Source: Natronohydrobacter sp.
Lineage (GTDB): Bacteria; Pseudomonadota; Alphaproteobacteria; Rhodobacterales; Rhodobacteraceae
DNA: 64,000 nt
Direction of reading: 5' to 3'
Assembly: GCA_030603695.1 (NCBI GenBank)
Contig: JAUVXF010000004.1
Span: 62,001-126,000 of the forward strand
Position numbers and translations under genes: made by a program. The notes under the pieces are model-generated. The model did not search any database, had not been told where the DNA came from, and saw only the letters and a list, made by a program, of their open reading frames with translations. Below, in pieces: positions 32,304 to 42,671 of this stretch. Position 1 is the stretch's first letter, and every line of letters begins with the position of its first letter.

Positions 32304-34019
32304 CTAGCGCTGGCCTGCGAAACGCGCTTCCCAATCTGCGCGCTGCTCATCGGTGATTTTGGCAAACAGCACCTCTGGCACAGTGAATCCATGCCCGGCA
32401 GGCAGGGTTTGCAAGGCGGCTGCCATATCCCCCGGCCATGACCAATCCGTGCAATTCATGGCCGTCATCATGCTTGTGGCGGCTTGCGGGATGAAGGGTT
32501 GCGAGAGCACCGCATACACCCGGATCAGATTGAGCGCGAGGCGGGTTTGCGCGGCGGCAAGATCGGGATCGGTCTTGATGGTCGACCAAGGTGCCGCCTC
32601 TTGCAGATATTCATTGCCCAGAACCCAGATCGCGCGCAGTTCTGACGCGGATTTGCGCACTTCCATCCCCTCCATATAGCCTTCATAGGCGCGCAGGCGG
32701 GTTGTCAGATCGGCGATAAGCTGCGCCTCGCGCGGGCCAGTCGCGCCGCCCTCCGGCACGACCTCGCCAAATTTGGAACGGCAGAATTTTGTCACCCGGC
32801 TGACAAGATTGCCCAGCACATCGGCCAGATCCTTGTTGACCGAGGTTTGGAAATTCTCCCATGTAAATTCGCTGTCATTGTTTTCGGGCGCATGGCTGAG
32901 CAACCACCAGCGCCAGTAATCGGCCGGCAGGATCGAAAGCGCCTGATCCATGAACACCCCGCGCCCCAGCGAGGTGCTGAATTGCCCGCCATCGTAATTC
33001 AGGTAGTTGAAGCTTTTGATGTAATCCACCAGCTTCCACGGCTCTTTCGATCCGATCAAGGTGGCGGGAAAGCTGAGCGTGTGGAAGGGCACGTTATCCT
33101 TGCCCATGAATTGCACATAGCGCACATCTGCCGCGCCTTCATCCATGCGCCACCAGCGCCGCCATGCGCTGTCATCCAAGCCTTGCGCATCGGCCCATTC
33201 GGCAGTGGCTGCGATATATTCAATCGGCGCATCGAACCAGACATAGAAGACTTTGCCATCCATGCCCTGCCATGGTGCGCCGTCAAATTGCACAGGAACG
33301 CCCCAATCCAGATCGCGGGTGATGCCGCGATCTTGCAGGCCATCGCCATCATGCAGCCATTTCTTGGCAATGGATGTTGTCAGAATCGGCCAGCCCTGCT
33401 GGCTGTCGATCCATGTATCCAAGGTATCGCGCAAGGAGGATTGGCGCAGATAGAGATGCTTTGTTTCGCGCACTTCCAGATCGGTGGCCCCGGAAATGGC
33501 AGAGCGCGGATTGATCAGATCGGTGGGATCAAGCTGTTTGGTGCAATTTTCACATTGATCCCCCCGCGCGCGCTCATAGCCGCAATTCGGGCAGGTTCCT
33601 TCAATATAGCGATCGGGCAGAAAGCGGCCATCGGTATGGGAATAGACCTGCTTTTCGGCCACTTCCTCTATCAGGCCAGCTTCGCCCAGTTTTGCGGCCA
33701 GATGCTGTGTCAGCGCATGGTTGCGCGCGCTGGAAGAGCGGCCATAATGATCAAAAGACAGCGCAAAGCCGCGCGCAAGTTCGGCCTGCACATCATGCAT
33801 GCGCGCGCAATAGTCACTCACGGCCTCTCCGGTTTTGGCGGCGGCCAGTTCGGCAGGTGTGCCATGTTCATCTGTGGCACAAAGAAACATTACTTCATGG
33901 CCACGCGCGCGGCAGTAACGTGCATAAAGATCGGCCGGAAGCTGGCTGCCCACAAGATTGCCCAGATGCTTGATACCATTGATATAGGGCAGGGCAGAGG
34001 TGATCAGGATACGCGCCAT
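32304..34019 (-). CDS. metG: Methionyl-tRNA synthetase
   Basis: Charges tRNA-Met. The 571-residue chain begins [21 protein letters not shown] with the class I HIGH-like motif (INGIKHLGN), has a four-cysteine zinc region ([17 protein letters not shown]) and the KFSKS-like loop within [16 protein letters not shown]. The anticodon-binding helical domain follows. There is no C-terminal tRNA-binding EMAP domain. An open extension to 34370 is rejected because it crosses the divergent aminopeptidase start. Confidence 0.96.
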   Translation of the reverse strand: MARILITSALPYINGIKHLGNLVGSQLPADLYARYCRARGHEVMFLCATDEHGTPAELAAAKTGEAVSDYCARMHDVQAELARGFALSFDHYGRSSSARNHALTQHLAAKLGEAGLIEEVAEKQVYSHTDGRFLPDRYIEGTCPNCGYERARGDQCENCTKQLDPTDLINPRSAISGATDLEVRETKHLYLRQSSLRDTLDTWIDSQQGWPILTTSIAKKWLHDGDGLQDRGITRDLDWGVPVQFDGAPWQGMDGKVFYVWFDAPIEYIAATAEWADAQGLDDSAWRRWWRMDEGAADVRYVQFMGKDNVPFHTLSFPATLIGSKEPWKLVDYIKSFNYLNYDGGQFSTSLGRGVFMDQALSILPADYWRWWLLSHAPENNDSEFTWENFQTSVNKDLADVLGNLVSRVTKFCRSKFGEVVPEGGATGPREAQLIADLTTRLRAYEGYMEGMEVRKSASELRAIWVLGNEYLQEAAPWSTIKTDPDLAAAQTRLALNLIRVYAVLSQPFIPQAATSMMTAMNCTDWSWPGDMAAALQTLPAGHGFTVPEVLFAKITDEQRADWEARFAGQR

Positions 34020-34197
34020 GTCTGTTCCTAACGATTGCGGATTTTGCCCCCGTTTAGTGCAATTCACCCTGCGTTGAAAACCGCTATTCCGCTGTCGGGC
34101 CGAATTGGCCCTGTCCATGGTGCGCAGCGGGGGGCTTGACCTTGGGCGCGCTCTGCCCCAGCTTTCGGGAAATCCACGTGTTGTTGCAGGAGTTTCC

Positions 34198-35472
34198 ATG
34201 CCCCAAGATGCCGCCAGCCACGCCCCCGCCAGCACCGCAACCGCCGCCCTTGACCCGGTGTTTGTGGATCGGCTGGCGGAACTTGCCGTGCGCACAGGGC
34301 TGAATTTGCAGCCGGGCCAAGACCTTGTGATGACAACGCCGCTTGGCGCGCTGCCCTTGGCGCGCGCCATTGCGCGCGCGGCCTACCGGGCGGGGGCGGG
34401 GCTGGTTACGCCCATGATCGCTGACAGCGAGATGACGCTGGCACGGTTCAACCATGCTGCGCCGGAAAGTTTTGATACTGCGCCGGGCTGGCTGTATGAG
34501 GGGATGGCGCGCGCCTTTGAAGGGGGTGCTGCGCGGCTGGCGCTGGTGGGCGAAGACCCCATGCTTCTGGCTGAACAGGATCCCGCCAAAGTGGGCCGCG
34601 CGAATCGGGCCAATGCGGCAGCCTACCGCCCCGCCTTGGCCGCGATTGCGGGGTTTCACATCAACTGGTCAATCATTTCCTGCCCGACACCGGATTGGGC
34701 CGCGCGCATGTTCCCCGACATGGCCCCAGATGCGGCCCTTGCGCGGCTGGCAGAGGCGATTGCCCGCACAGCACGGCTGGATCAGCCCGATCCCGTGGCC
34801 GCATGGGCTGCGCATAATGCAGCGCTTGCGCAGCGCTGCGCCATGCTGAATGCCGCCCGCTTTGATACCTTGCATTTCCGCGCGCCGGGCACGGATTTGC
34901 GGGTGGGGCTGGCGGATGGGCATTTCTGGCAAGGCGGGGCCTCTACCGCGCGCAACGGCGTGCTGTGCAACCCGAATATCCCCACAGAGGAAGTATTCAC
35001 CACCCCCCATGCCGCCCGTGTTGAGGGCCATGTGCGCGCTACCAAGCCGCTCTCGCACCAAGGCAGTTTGCTGGAAGAGATTGAAATGCGCTTTGAAGGG
35101 GGGCGCGCTGTTTCGGCGCGGGCCGCGCGCGGGCAGGATGTACTGAGCCAGATGCTGGCCACTGATGCGGGCGCGGCGCGTCTGGGGGAAGTGGCGCTTG
35201 TGCCCCATTCCTCGCCCGTGTCGCAAACGGGGTATCTGTATTACAACACGCTTTTTGACGAAAACGCCGCCTCCCATATCGCCATGGGCCAATGTTATGC
35301 CTCGTGCTTTGAGGGGGGCGATAGCCTGAGCAAGGAGCAGATCGCGGCACAGGGCGGCAATGAAAGCCTGATCCATGTGGATTGGATGATCGGCTCTGAC
35401 CAGATGGATGTGGATGGGCTGCGCGAGGGCCATTCCCCCGTGGCGCTGATGCGCGCGGGGGAATGGGTGTAA
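34198..35472 (+). CDS. M29 family aminopeptidase
   Basis: Metal-dependent aminopeptidase of the AmpS/PepS (thermophilic) family, releasing N-terminal amino acids in the cytoplasm. 424 residues from [14 protein letters not shown], the start placed 6 bases after GCAGGAG. Conserved elements: [26 protein letters not shown] with its metal-ligand Glu, [24 protein letters not shown] and the His/Asp motif [17 protein letters not shown] near the end. Divergent from metG across 178 bases. Confidence 0.92.
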   Translation: MPQDAASHAPASTATAALDPVFVDRLAELAVRTGLNLQPGQDLVMTTPLGALPLARAIARAAYRAGAGLVTPMIADSEMTLARFNHAAPESFDTAPGWLYEGMARAFEGGAARLALVGEDPMLLAEQDPAKVGRANRANAAAYRPALAAIAGFHINWSIISCPTPDWAARMFPDMAPDAALARLAEAIARTARLDQPDPVAAWAAHNAALAQRCAMLNAARFDTLHFRAPGTDLRVGLADGHFWQGGASTARNGVLCNPNIPTEEVFTTPHAARVEGHVRATKPLSHQGSLLEEIEMRFEGGRAVSARAARGQDVLSQMLATDAGAARLGEVALVPHSSPVSQTGYLYYNTLFDENAASHIAMGQCYASCFEGGDSLSKEQIAAQGGNESLIHVDWMIGSDQMDVDGLREGHSPVALMRAGEWV

Positions 35473-35491
35473 CGCGCCCGCGCGCCGCGCG

Positions 35492-36685
35492 TCAGGTCAC
35501 TGCCGCGCGGCGGTGGAATTCGGGCTTGTCCCAGCGGCCCGTTGCCATGATCTCGCAGAGGATGGCGGCGGCTTTTTCCACATCCCCCTCGGAAAGATAG
35601 AGGGGTGTAAAGCCGAAGCGCAAAATATCGGGCGCGCGGAAATCGCCGATCACCCCTTCGGCAATCAGCGCCTGAATGATTGCATAGCCCTGCGGGTGCC
35701 GGAAACTGACTTGCGATCCGCGCGCGGCCGCATCGCGGGGCGAGGCGAGTGTCAGATCGGGGCAGGCTGCGTCTATCTGCGCAATGAATATTTCCTGCAA
35801 TGTGAGAGATTGGGCGCGGATATCTTGCATATCCACCCCTTCCCAGACATCCAGCGCGGCATCAAGGGCGGCCAGTTGCAAGATGGGGGGCGTGCCCACG
35901 CGCATGCGCTCTATGCCCGCGCCGGGGCGATAGTCCAGATCAAAGGCGAACGGGGCCTCATGCCCCAGCCAGCCAGACAGGGCCGGGCGCACGCGATCGG
36001 CAAGGCGCGGGGCGACATAGATAAACGCAGGCCCGCCGGGGCCGGAATTGAGGTATTTATAACTGCACCCCACCGCGAAATCGGCATCAAGGCCCGTGAC
36101 ATCCACCGGGATAGCGCCTGCCGAATGGGCAAGATCCCAGACCACCAGCGCGCCCAGATCATGCGCGCGTGCAATCAGCCGGGCCATGTCATGCTTGCGG
36201 CCTGTGCGGTAATCCACCTCTGTCACCATCAGCACGGCCACAGTTTCATCCAGCGCGCTTTCCAGCGCTTCGGGGGCGACAGTTTTCAGCGCATAGCCTT
36301 GCCCCAGACTGCGGCACAGCCCCTCGGCCATATAGAGATCAGACGGAAAATTGCCGGTATCTGACAAGATCACCCGCCGGTCTGGCCGCAAATCCAGCCC
36401 TGCCGCAAGCGCCTGATAGACCTTGATTGACAGTGTGTCGCCCAAAGTCACGCTGCCCGGTTCGGCCCCGATCAGGCGGCCCAGACGGTTGCCAAGTTGC
36501 GTTGGCAGCGCCATCCAGCCCGCGCGGTTCCAACCGGTGATCAGCATCTGGCCCCATTCGTCGGTGATGGTGCGTGCCACGCGCGCGGCAACGCCGCGCG
36601 GCAACGGCCCCAGAGAATTGCCATCCAGATAGACAATCCCCTCTGGCAGATCGAACATGGCGCGGGTGGCGGTGAAATCGGTCAT
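35492..36685 (-). CDS. kynU: Kynureninase
   Basis: PLP enzyme splitting kynurenine to anthranilate and alanine in tryptophan catabolism. 397 residues; the N-terminal YLDGNSLGPLPRGVAARV, the cofactor region DTGNFPSDLYMAEGL, the Asp in VVWDLAHSAGAIPVDV and the Schiff-base Lys210 in GCSYKYLNSGPGGPAF are diagnostic, as is SGWLGHEAPFAFD. The tryptophan dioxygenase and formamidase partners are not in the window. Convergent with the aminopeptidase (19 bases between stops) and divergent from a membrane methyltransferase. Confidence 0.96.
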   Translation of the reverse strand: MTDFTATRAMFDLPEGIVYLDGNSLGPLPRGVAARVARTITDEWGQMLITGWNRAGWMALPTQLGNRLGRLIGAEPGSVTLGDTLSIKVYQALAAGLDLRPDRRVILSDTGNFPSDLYMAEGLCRSLGQGYALKTVAPEALESALDETVAVLMVTEVDYRTGRKHDMARLIARAHDLGALVVWDLAHSAGAIPVDVTGLDADFAVGCSYKYLNSGPGGPAFIYVAPRLADRVRPALSGWLGHEAPFAFDLDYRPGAGIERMRVGTPPILQLAALDAALDVWEGVDMQDIRAQSLTLQEIFIAQIDAACPDLTLASPRDAAARGSQVSFRHPQGYAIIQALIAEGVIGDFRAPDILRFGFTPLYLSEGDVEKAAAILCEIMATGRWDKPEFHRRAAVT

Positions 36686-36791
36686 GATGCGTTCCTTTTG
36701 CAGTTATGCCATCGGTGCAACCTTGTTGCGCCAAGGTCAAGGCTGGGGCATGCAGGGGGCGGAACATCTGTGTTGCAGAAGGGTAGGGGCC

Positions 36792-37235
36792 ATGCAGTAT
36801 CTGGATTATCCGCCCGTCTGGCTTTTGGCGGCGCTGGGCCTTGTCTGGGGGGAAACACTGCTTGCGCCGCAGCTTGTGCCGATGGCTTGGGCGCAGATGC
36901 CGGGCACGGCGCTGGTGGTGGTGGCGATTGTGCTTTTCGCGGCGGCGGCATGGGAATTCTGGCGCGCGCGTTCCACCATCATCCCGCACCAGACGCCGCA
37001 ACGGCTGATCACAGGCGGGGTGTTTGCCCTGTCGCGCAACCCGATCTATCTGGCGGATGTGGTGCTTTTGGTGGGGCTGTCGCTGCGCTGGGGGGCGGTT
37101 TCGGGGCTTGTTCTTGCGCCGGTGCTGGCTTTGATCTTGCAGCGCCGGTTTATCCTGGACGAAGAGGCGCGCATTCATGCAAGCTTCGGGCAGGCGGCAG
37201 ATGCCTATTTTAAACGCACCCGGCGCTGGCTTTGA
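36792..37235 (+). CDS. Isoprenylcysteine carboxyl methyltransferase-like membrane protein
   Basis: 147 residues with three to four membrane segments and the ICMT/PEMT-type S-adenosylmethionine motif near the C-terminus: TGGVFALSRNPIYLADVVLL (RNPxY) and the closing EEARIHASFGQAADAYFKRTRRWL. Such proteins methylate lipids or small molecules at the membrane; substrate unknown. Start chosen at MQYLDYPPVW; the upstream in-frame ATG at 36657 lies inside the kynU 5' end. Confidence 0.85.
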   Translation: MQYLDYPPVWLLAALGLVWGETLLAPQLVPMAWAQMPGTALVVVAIVLFAAAAWEFWRARSTIIPHQTPQRLITGGVFALSRNPIYLADVVLLVGLSLRWGAVSGLVLAPVLALILQRRFILDEEARIHASFGQAADAYFKRTRRWL

Positions 37236-37341
37236 GCGCCGGGCGCCCTAAATGCCCCCACGCTGAAAGTCGCGGCATTTCGCTTTATTGCCTTCTTGTG
37301 AAAGATTGTTGCGCGCGGTAAGGAAGCGCCATGCCAATTTA

Positions 37342-37367
37342 ACCGGGGTCGGTGCAACCGCCCCGGT
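37342..37367 (+). promoter_or_regulatory. Strong leader hairpin upstream of pntA
   Basis: ACCGGGG-T-CGGT-GCA-ACCG-CCCCGGT folds into 11 base pairs with one bulged T, ending 27 bases before the GTG start of pntA. No T-run follows, so it is not a terminator; it may stabilise or control the pnt mRNA. Confidence 0.5.
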
Positions 37368-37394
37368 GCACCTGAAAGAAAAGGGGGACGACGC

Positions 37395-38966
37395 GTGAAA
37401 GTCGGGGCGTTAAAGGAAACCAAATCGGGCGAGGCGCGGGTTGCGCTGACACCCGACAGTGCCACACAAATCCAGAAATTGGGACATAGCTGTTTCGTGC
37501 AATCTGGCGCCGGGCTTGCTGCCGGATTCAGCGATGCGCTGTATGAACAAGCGGGCGTCACCGTGGTGACCGATGCGGCGGCACTTTGTGCGGCGGTGGA
37601 TGTTGTCATCAAGGTGCGCGAGCCGGAGCTTGATGAAATCAATCTTCTGGGCGAGGGGCAGACGCTGATTTCCTTCTTCTGGCCTGCCCAGAATGAGGCG
37701 ATGCTGGACGCGGCCAAGGCGCGCGGCGCGACCGTTGTGGCGATGGACATGGTTCCGCGCATTTCGCGCGCGCAGAAAATGGATGCGCTGTCCTCTATGG
37801 CCAATATCGCAGGCTACCGCGCTGTGATCGAGGCTGGTAACAATTTTGGCCGCTTCTTTACCGGGCAGGTGACAGCGGCGGGCAAGATCCCGCCTGCGCG
37901 CGTGCTGATTGTGGGCGCTGGTGTGGCCGGTCTGGCCGCGATCGGGACATCTGTCAGCCTTGGTGCGATTACCATGGCCTTCGATGTGCGCCCCGAAGTG
38001 GCAGAGCAGATCGAATCCATGGGTGCGGAATTCGTGTTCCTGGAATTTGATGATACCGCGACCGATGGCGCGGAAACGGGCGGCTATGCCGCCCCCTCCA
38101 GCCCCGAATTCCGCGAAAAGCAGCTGGAGAAATTCCGCGAGCTTGCGCCCAATGTGGATATCGTCATCACCACCGCCCTGATCCCTGGCCGCCCTGCGCC
38201 CAAGCTCTGGACGGAAGACATGGTGCAGATGATGAAACCCGGCTCGGTTATTGTCGATCTGGCCGCCGAGAAAGGTGGCAACTGCGATCTGACAGTGATG
38301 GATGAGCGTCTTGTCACAGAAAACGGTGTTGTCATCATCGGTTATACCGATTTCCCCAGCCGGATGGCGGCGCAGGCTTCGACACTCTATGCGACCAATA
38401 TCCGCCACATGCTGCATGATCTGACGCCGGGCAAGGATGGTGTCATCAACCATAATATGGAAGATGATGTCATTCGCGGCGCGACTGTGACACATCAGGG
38501 CGTAATTACATTCCCGCCCCCCCCGCCAAAAGTGAAGGCGATTGCCGCCAAGCCCAAGGAAAAGGTCAAGGAACTGACCGCCGAGGAGAAGCGCGCCAAG
38601 GAAGTGGCCGCGTTCAAATCCGAAACCCGGACGCAAGTGGGCTTGCTTTTGGGCGGTGCGGCCTTTGTGCTGGCCGTGGGGCTGGTGGCCCCCGAAAGCT
38701 TTATGCGCAATTTCATCATTTTCGTGCTGGCCGTCTTTGTGGGCTTCCAGGTGATCTGGAAGGTCAGCCATTCGCTGCACACGCCCCTTATGGCTGTGAC
38801 GAATGCGATTTCCTCGATCATCATCGTGGGAGCCTTGTTGCAGATCGGCTCTTCTTCGGTGCTGATCACGCTTCTGGCGGCGCTGGCCTTGTTGATGGCG
38901 GCGGTGAATATCTTTGGTGGCTTCCTGGTAACACGGCGCATGCTCGCCATGTTCCAAAAGTCCTGA
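37395..38966 (+). CDS. pntA: NAD(P) transhydrogenase subunit alpha
   Basis: Part of the proton-translocating transhydrogenase that makes NADPH from NADH using the proton gradient. 523 residues, starting at a GTG (VKVGALKETKSGEARVALTP) after AAGGGGGAC. The NAD-binding Rossmann motif is in VLIVGAGVAGLAAIGTSVSL (about 165-185), followed by the mobile-loop region NMEDDVIRGATVTHQG and a C-terminal part with four membrane helices, so the alpha subunit is the undivided E. coli type. It overlaps no gene and lies 19 bases before pntB. Confidence 0.97.
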   Translation: MKVGALKETKSGEARVALTPDSATQIQKLGHSCFVQSGAGLAAGFSDALYEQAGVTVVTDAAALCAAVDVVIKVREPELDEINLLGEGQTLISFFWPAQNEAMLDAAKARGATVVAMDMVPRISRAQKMDALSSMANIAGYRAVIEAGNNFGRFFTGQVTAAGKIPPARVLIVGAGVAGLAAIGTSVSLGAITMAFDVRPEVAEQIESMGAEFVFLEFDDTATDGAETGGYAAPSSPEFREKQLEKFRELAPNVDIVITTALIPGRPAPKLWTEDMVQMMKPGSVIVDLAAEKGGNCDLTVMDERLVTENGVVIIGYTDFPSRMAAQASTLYATNIRHMLHDLTPGKDGVINHNMEDDVIRGATVTHQGVITFPPPPPKVKAIAAKPKEKVKELTAEEKRAKEVAAFKSETRTQVGLLLGGAAFVLAVGLVAPESFMRNFIIFVLAVFVGFQVIWKVSHSLHTPLMAVTNAISSIIIVGALLQIGSSSVLITLLAALALLMAAVNIFGGFLVTRRMLAMFQKS

Positions 38967-38985
38967 CGGCAGGGGGAATTAAGAG

Positions 38986-40488
38986 ATGGATTTCGGTTTT
39001 ACAGTTGCGGCCTATGCGGTTGCGACAGTTCTCTTCGTCCTGTCACTGGGTGGCTTGTCCGGGCAGGAAAGCGCAAAGCGGGCCATTTGGTATGGTATCG
39101 CCGGGATGACGGTGGCGGTGGTCGCCATGCTGGTCGGCCCCGGTTCCGGCCTCTGGGCGCTGACACTGGTTCTTATTGCGATTGGTGGCGTGGTGGGCTG
39201 GCAGTTGGCCACCCGCGTGCAGATGACACAGATGCCAGAGCTTGTGGCCTTCATGCATTCGCTGGTCGGTCTGGCGGCGGTTCTGGTGGGCTTGAACGCG
39301 CATCTGGAAATTGGCCGTGTGGCCGCAGAATTTGCGGCGGCTGATCTGCCTTTCCCGCAGCCCAAAGGGCTGATGTCGGTTCCGGCCTATGAATTGTGGC
39401 TTGGCCTGACCAATTTTGCGGCCATCATCGGCAAGAAAACCGCAGTGGAAATCACCATTCTGCGGGTGGAAGTGATGCTTGGGATCTGGATTGGGGCCGT
39501 GACGTTCACAGGCTCTATCATTGCCTATGGCAAGCTTGCGGGCAAAGTGGATACGGCGGCGAAACAGCTTCCGGGCGGGCATATGCTTAATGCGGGTGCG
39601 GCTGTCGCTTCGGTTGTCGCGGCGGGCCTGTATCTGACCTTTGCTGAAAGTGCGGGCGCGTCGATCTTCTTCCTGATCGTGCTGACAGCCTTGGCGCTGT
39701 TTATCGGTTATCACCTGATCATGGGGATTGGCGGGGCCGATATGCCGGTGGTGGTCTCCATGCTCAACAGCTATTCCGGCTGGGCGGCAGCGGCGATTGG
39801 CTTCAGCCTTGGCAATGAGTTGCTGATCGTGGTGGGGGCCTTGGTCGGGTCTTCGGGCGCGATCTTGTCCTACATCATGTGCAAGGCCATGAACCGCAGC
39901 TTTATCAGCGTGATTCTGGGTGGTTTCGGCGGCAGCACCGGCCCCCAGATGGCCGTCGAGGGCGAGCAGGTGGCGATCAATGCCGATGGCGTTGCCAGCG
40001 CGCTGAACGAGGCTGATAGCGTGATCATCGTTCCCGGCTATGGGATGGCGGTTGCACAGGCGCAGCAATCTGTTTCCGAATTGACACGCAAGCTGCGCGC
40101 CAAGGGCAAGAATGTGCGCTTTGCCATTCACCCTGTGGCGGGCCGTCTGCCGGGGCATATGAATGTTCTGCTGGCAGAGGCCAAGGTTCCCTATGACATT
40201 GTGCTGGAGATGGATGAGATCAACGAGGATTTCCCCTCGACGGATGTGGTGATCGTCATCGGCTCTAATGACATTGTGAACCCTGCCGCACAGGAAGACC
40301 CCAACAGCCCGATTGCCGGGATGCCGGTTCTGGAAGTGTGGAAGGCGAAACAGGTTTTCGTTTCCAAGCGCGGGCAGGGCACGGGCTATTCGGGTATCGA
40401 AAACCCGCTCTTCTACAAGGATAATACGCGGATGTTCTATGGCGATGCCAAAGCCTCTGTCGATAGCCTGTTGCCGATGATTGACTGA
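38986..40488 (+). CDS. pntB: NAD(P) transhydrogenase subunit beta
   Basis: Partner of PntA: 500 residues with eight to nine membrane helices covering about residues 1-260 and a C-terminal NADP-binding domain. Signature stretches are [20 protein letters not shown], the [19 protein letters not shown] loop and [37 protein letters not shown] closes the NADP site. An intrinsic terminator follows 23 bases after the stop, so pntAB is a two-gene transcript. Confidence 0.97.
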   Translation: MDFGFTVAAYAVATVLFVLSLGGLSGQESAKRAIWYGIAGMTVAVVAMLVGPGSGLWALTLVLIAIGGVVGWQLATRVQMTQMPELVAFMHSLVGLAAVLVGLNAHLEIGRVAAEFAAADLPFPQPKGLMSVPAYELWLGLTNFAAIIGKKTAVEITILRVEVMLGIWIGAVTFTGSIIAYGKLAGKVDTAAKQLPGGHMLNAGAAVASVVAAGLYLTFAESAGASIFFLIVLTALALFIGYHLIMGIGGADMPVVVSMLNSYSGWAAAAIGFSLGNELLIVVGALVGSSGAILSYIMCKAMNRSFISVILGGFGGSTGPQMAVEGEQVAINADGVASALNEADSVIIVPGYGMAVAQAQQSVSELTRKLRAKGKNVRFAIHPVAGRLPGHMNVLLAEAKVPYDIVLEMDEINEDFPSTDVVIVIGSNDIVNPAAQEDPNSPIAGMPVLEVWKAKQVFVSKRGQGTGYSGIENPLFYKDNTRMFYGDAKASVDSLLPMID

Positions 40489-40510
40489 GCGCTTGATCTT
40501 GAAAAGCGTA

Positions 40511-40540
40511 AAAACCCCGGCCATCTGGCCGGGGTTTTTT
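40511..40540 (+). terminator. Intrinsic terminator of pntAB
   Basis: CCCCGGCC/GGCCGGGG stem, ATCT loop, TTTTTT tail, with AAAA on the other side. Confidence 0.93.
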
Positions 40541-40588
40541 ATTGGGCGCCGCGCGCGCCACAAAGCGGCGATGTCGGGCCAAGCGTGA

Positions 40589-40618
40589 TTGACTTTTTGC
40601 CCGCGGCGGCCTTATACA
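40589..40618 (+). promoter_or_regulatory. Probable promoter of the secreted Gly-rich protein gene
   Basis: TTGACT (40589-40594), 18-base spacer, TATACA (40613-40618); 39 bases before the ATG. Confidence 0.6.
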
Positions 40619-40657
40619 GGGCTATATTTAGAGAAATTTAAGCAATTGGGGGCAAAT

Positions 40658-41074
40658 ATGCTCGAAAGAATTTCCCGTTTTACAGTGATCTGCGCTTTGC
40701 CTCTCGCACTTGCCACGCCCGTTTATTCTGGCCCAACCGTAGGTTTGGGCCTGTCCTTCGGGTTTGGCGCAAGCGGTGTGCAAACGGGCGTCGGTGTTCG
40801 TGTGTTTTCCGGCAATCGCAGCAAGAGCACAGTTGGCTCTGTCGGGATTGATTACATGCTGCCCAGCCAGACATGGCGCGGCACGGTTGGTCTGGGGTAT
40901 TTGCACAGTAACAAATATCTGGGGCTTGATCTGGGGATTGGGCTTGGCAGTGGTGATTTCAGCTATGGTCTGGGCCTTGGCGCGGCGAATACCACGCCCC
41001 AGACCCAGCCAAGCCCTCAGACCACCTCCCAGAACGGCCCACAGTTAATACCGGGCCCGCAACAGGGGCAGTAA
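40658..41074 (+). CDS. Secreted Gly-rich hypothetical protein
   Basis: 138 residues. A signal peptide (MLERISRFTVICALPLALA, cut near TPVYSG) is followed by alternating Gly/hydrophobic strands (VGLGLSFGFGASGVQTGVGV, GYLHSNKYLGLDLGIGLGSG) that look like a small beta-barrel or porin-like fold, then a Gln/Pro/Thr-rich tail. I do not recognise a family. It has its own promoter-like sequence and terminators on both sides, so it is monocistronic and probably well expressed. Outer-membrane or periplasmic location is inferred from the strand pattern. Confidence 0.8.
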   Translation: MLERISRFTVICALPLALATPVYSGPTVGLGLSFGFGASGVQTGVGVRVFSGNRSKSTVGSVGIDYMLPSQTWRGTVGLGYLHSNKYLGLDLGIGLGSGDFSYGLGLGAANTTPQTQPSPQTTSQNGPQLIPGPQQGQ

Positions 41075-41160
41075 AATTTGCCATTGCGCAAGCGCGCCAC
41101 CCAAGTTGGGCGCGGCGTTTCGCTTTGGCCCACGCCCGCTGGCCGGGTGTGACTCTGACA

Positions 41161-41185
41161 GGCCGCCCCTCAGGGGCGGCCTTTT
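41161..41185 (+). terminator. Intrinsic terminator of the secreted-protein gene
   Basis: GGCCGCCCC/GGGGCGGCC stem, TCA loop, TTTT tail, 86 bases after the stop codon. Confidence 0.8.
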
Positions 41186-41315
41186 GGATATGTCACAGGC
41201 GCGCAGCCCTGTTGCAGAAATACAAGTGTGCCATGGTGTGCCATCCGCAGGCTTTCAATTGCGGCGTTGCGGCATATGGTGAAGAGGAGAGAGTTTAGTT
41301 CAGGGTTTGTGCCAA

Positions 41316-42599
41316 ATGCCAACGATTCGCGATCACCCGCAGCGCTATGCGCTTGTGAATGAGCTGCATGCGCGCCCTGCCGCCAAGATTGCAGCGCCGG
41401 GGGTTGCCGTGTTTCTGGCCGTCAAGCCAGAGCGCGATGCCTCCAAACGCGACCGGAGCGCGGATCGCACGCATCTGCTCTCCTTGCTGGACAGGCATGG
41501 CGCGGGCCATCCGGCCCCCGATGCCACCCATCATTCCGCAGATCTGGGCCGCCATCATCTGAAATGGGAAAGCCATACAGAGTTTGTAACCTATACGGCC
41601 TTCGAGCCGGGGCTTCCTGACCGCCCGTTTGACCCTGCAATCTTCAATGTCTTTCCAGAACCGTGGCTGCAAGAGGCCCCCGGAACGCGCCTGACATCGA
41701 TCCTGTTTCAGATAGAGGTGATGTCGGATGATAATAAGGAAATGCTGGACAAGCTGCTGGATTGGTTTGTGCCGGAAAGTCTGGCCTCTTCGGTGGTGCT
41801 GGATGGCTCTGCAATGATCGCCAGCGATTTCCGAATTGATCGGGCTGGCCATATTCGCATGGCGGTATTTGTAAAGCCCGGCACAGGTGGGCGGCGTGTG
41901 GGCCGGATTTTGCAGCGCCTGTGCGAGATAGAGACTTACAAGACCATCTCCATGCTGGGCCTGTCGCGGGCGCGCACGCTTTCGCCGCAGATGGCGGCGC
42001 TGGATGATGAACTCTCGCGCATGACCCGCGCCATGATGGAGCCGGATGAAAGTTCGGAAGATACGCTGCAAGCGCTGTTGCGGATTTCGTCCGAGCTGGA
42101 AAATATGATGGTGGAAAATTCGTTCCGGTTTGGCGCAACTGGGGCTTATGAGGCATTGGTGCATCAGCGCATCGGCATTTTGCGCGAGCAGCGTTTTCAT
42201 GACCGCCAAACCCTGCATGAATTCATGACGCGCCGCTATGATCCCGCCATGCGCACCGTGAAATCCGCCGAAGCGCGGCTGAGCAAGATGGCAGAACGCG
42301 CCATGCGCGCGGGGCAGTTGCTGGGCACGCGGGTGGATGTGGAACGTTCGGCCCAGAACCAGAAGCTGTTGGAAAGCATGGATAAGCGGGCCGATCTGCA
42401 ACTGAGGCTGCAAAACACGGTCGAGGGGTTGTCGGTGGTGGCGATCAGCTATTACGCTGTCAATCTGGTGGCCTATATTGCCATGCCGATCATGGAGCCA
42501 CTGGGCATTTCAAAGACCGTCTCCATGGCCATTCTTGCGCCGCTGGTGGTGCTTGGGGTGTGGGGTATGGTGCGCCGCATAAGGCGGCATTTCGACTAA
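41316..42599 (+). CDS. DUF3422 family membrane-anchored protein
   Basis: 427 residues from MPTIRDHPQRYALVNELHAR, the family N-terminus. The soluble part contains HLKWESHTEFVTYTAFEPG and a coiled-coil-rich middle (ELSRMTRAMMEPDESSEDTL, EARLSKMAERAMRAGQLLGT); two membrane helices lie at the C-terminus (VVAISYYAVNLVAYIAMPI and the segment ending LVVLGVWGMV). Function is unknown; the architecture suggests an inner-membrane protein with a large cytoplasmic domain. The TTG three codons upstream is an unlikely start. Confidence 0.88.
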   Translation: MPTIRDHPQRYALVNELHARPAAKIAAPGVAVFLAVKPERDASKRDRSADRTHLLSLLDRHGAGHPAPDATHHSADLGRHHLKWESHTEFVTYTAFEPGLPDRPFDPAIFNVFPEPWLQEAPGTRLTSILFQIEVMSDDNKEMLDKLLDWFVPESLASSVVLDGSAMIASDFRIDRAGHIRMAVFVKPGTGGRRVGRILQRLCEIETYKTISMLGLSRARTLSPQMAALDDELSRMTRAMMEPDESSEDTLQALLRISSELENMMVENSFRFGATGAYEALVHQRIGILREQRFHDRQTLHEFMTRRYDPAMRTVKSAEARLSKMAERAMRAGQLLGTRVDVERSAQNQKLLESMDKRADLQLRLQNTVEGLSVVAISYYAVNLVAYIAMPIMEPLGISKTVSMAILAPLVVLGVWGMVRRIRRHFD

Positions 42600-42671
42600 G
42601 GTCAGGGCCTGACGTTTTGTTTTGCCGCAATCTCTGGCCGAAAAGGGCTGTGACCTTTTTCCGAAACTTCT

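Noticed and set aside
37410-40563. Two very long open frames on the minus strand opposite pntA (515 codons) and pntB (506 codons)
   Set aside because: They mirror strongly conserved plus-strand genes, are rich in His/Arg/Gln as expected for antisense frames of GC-rich DNA, and have no ribosome sites or recognisable domains.
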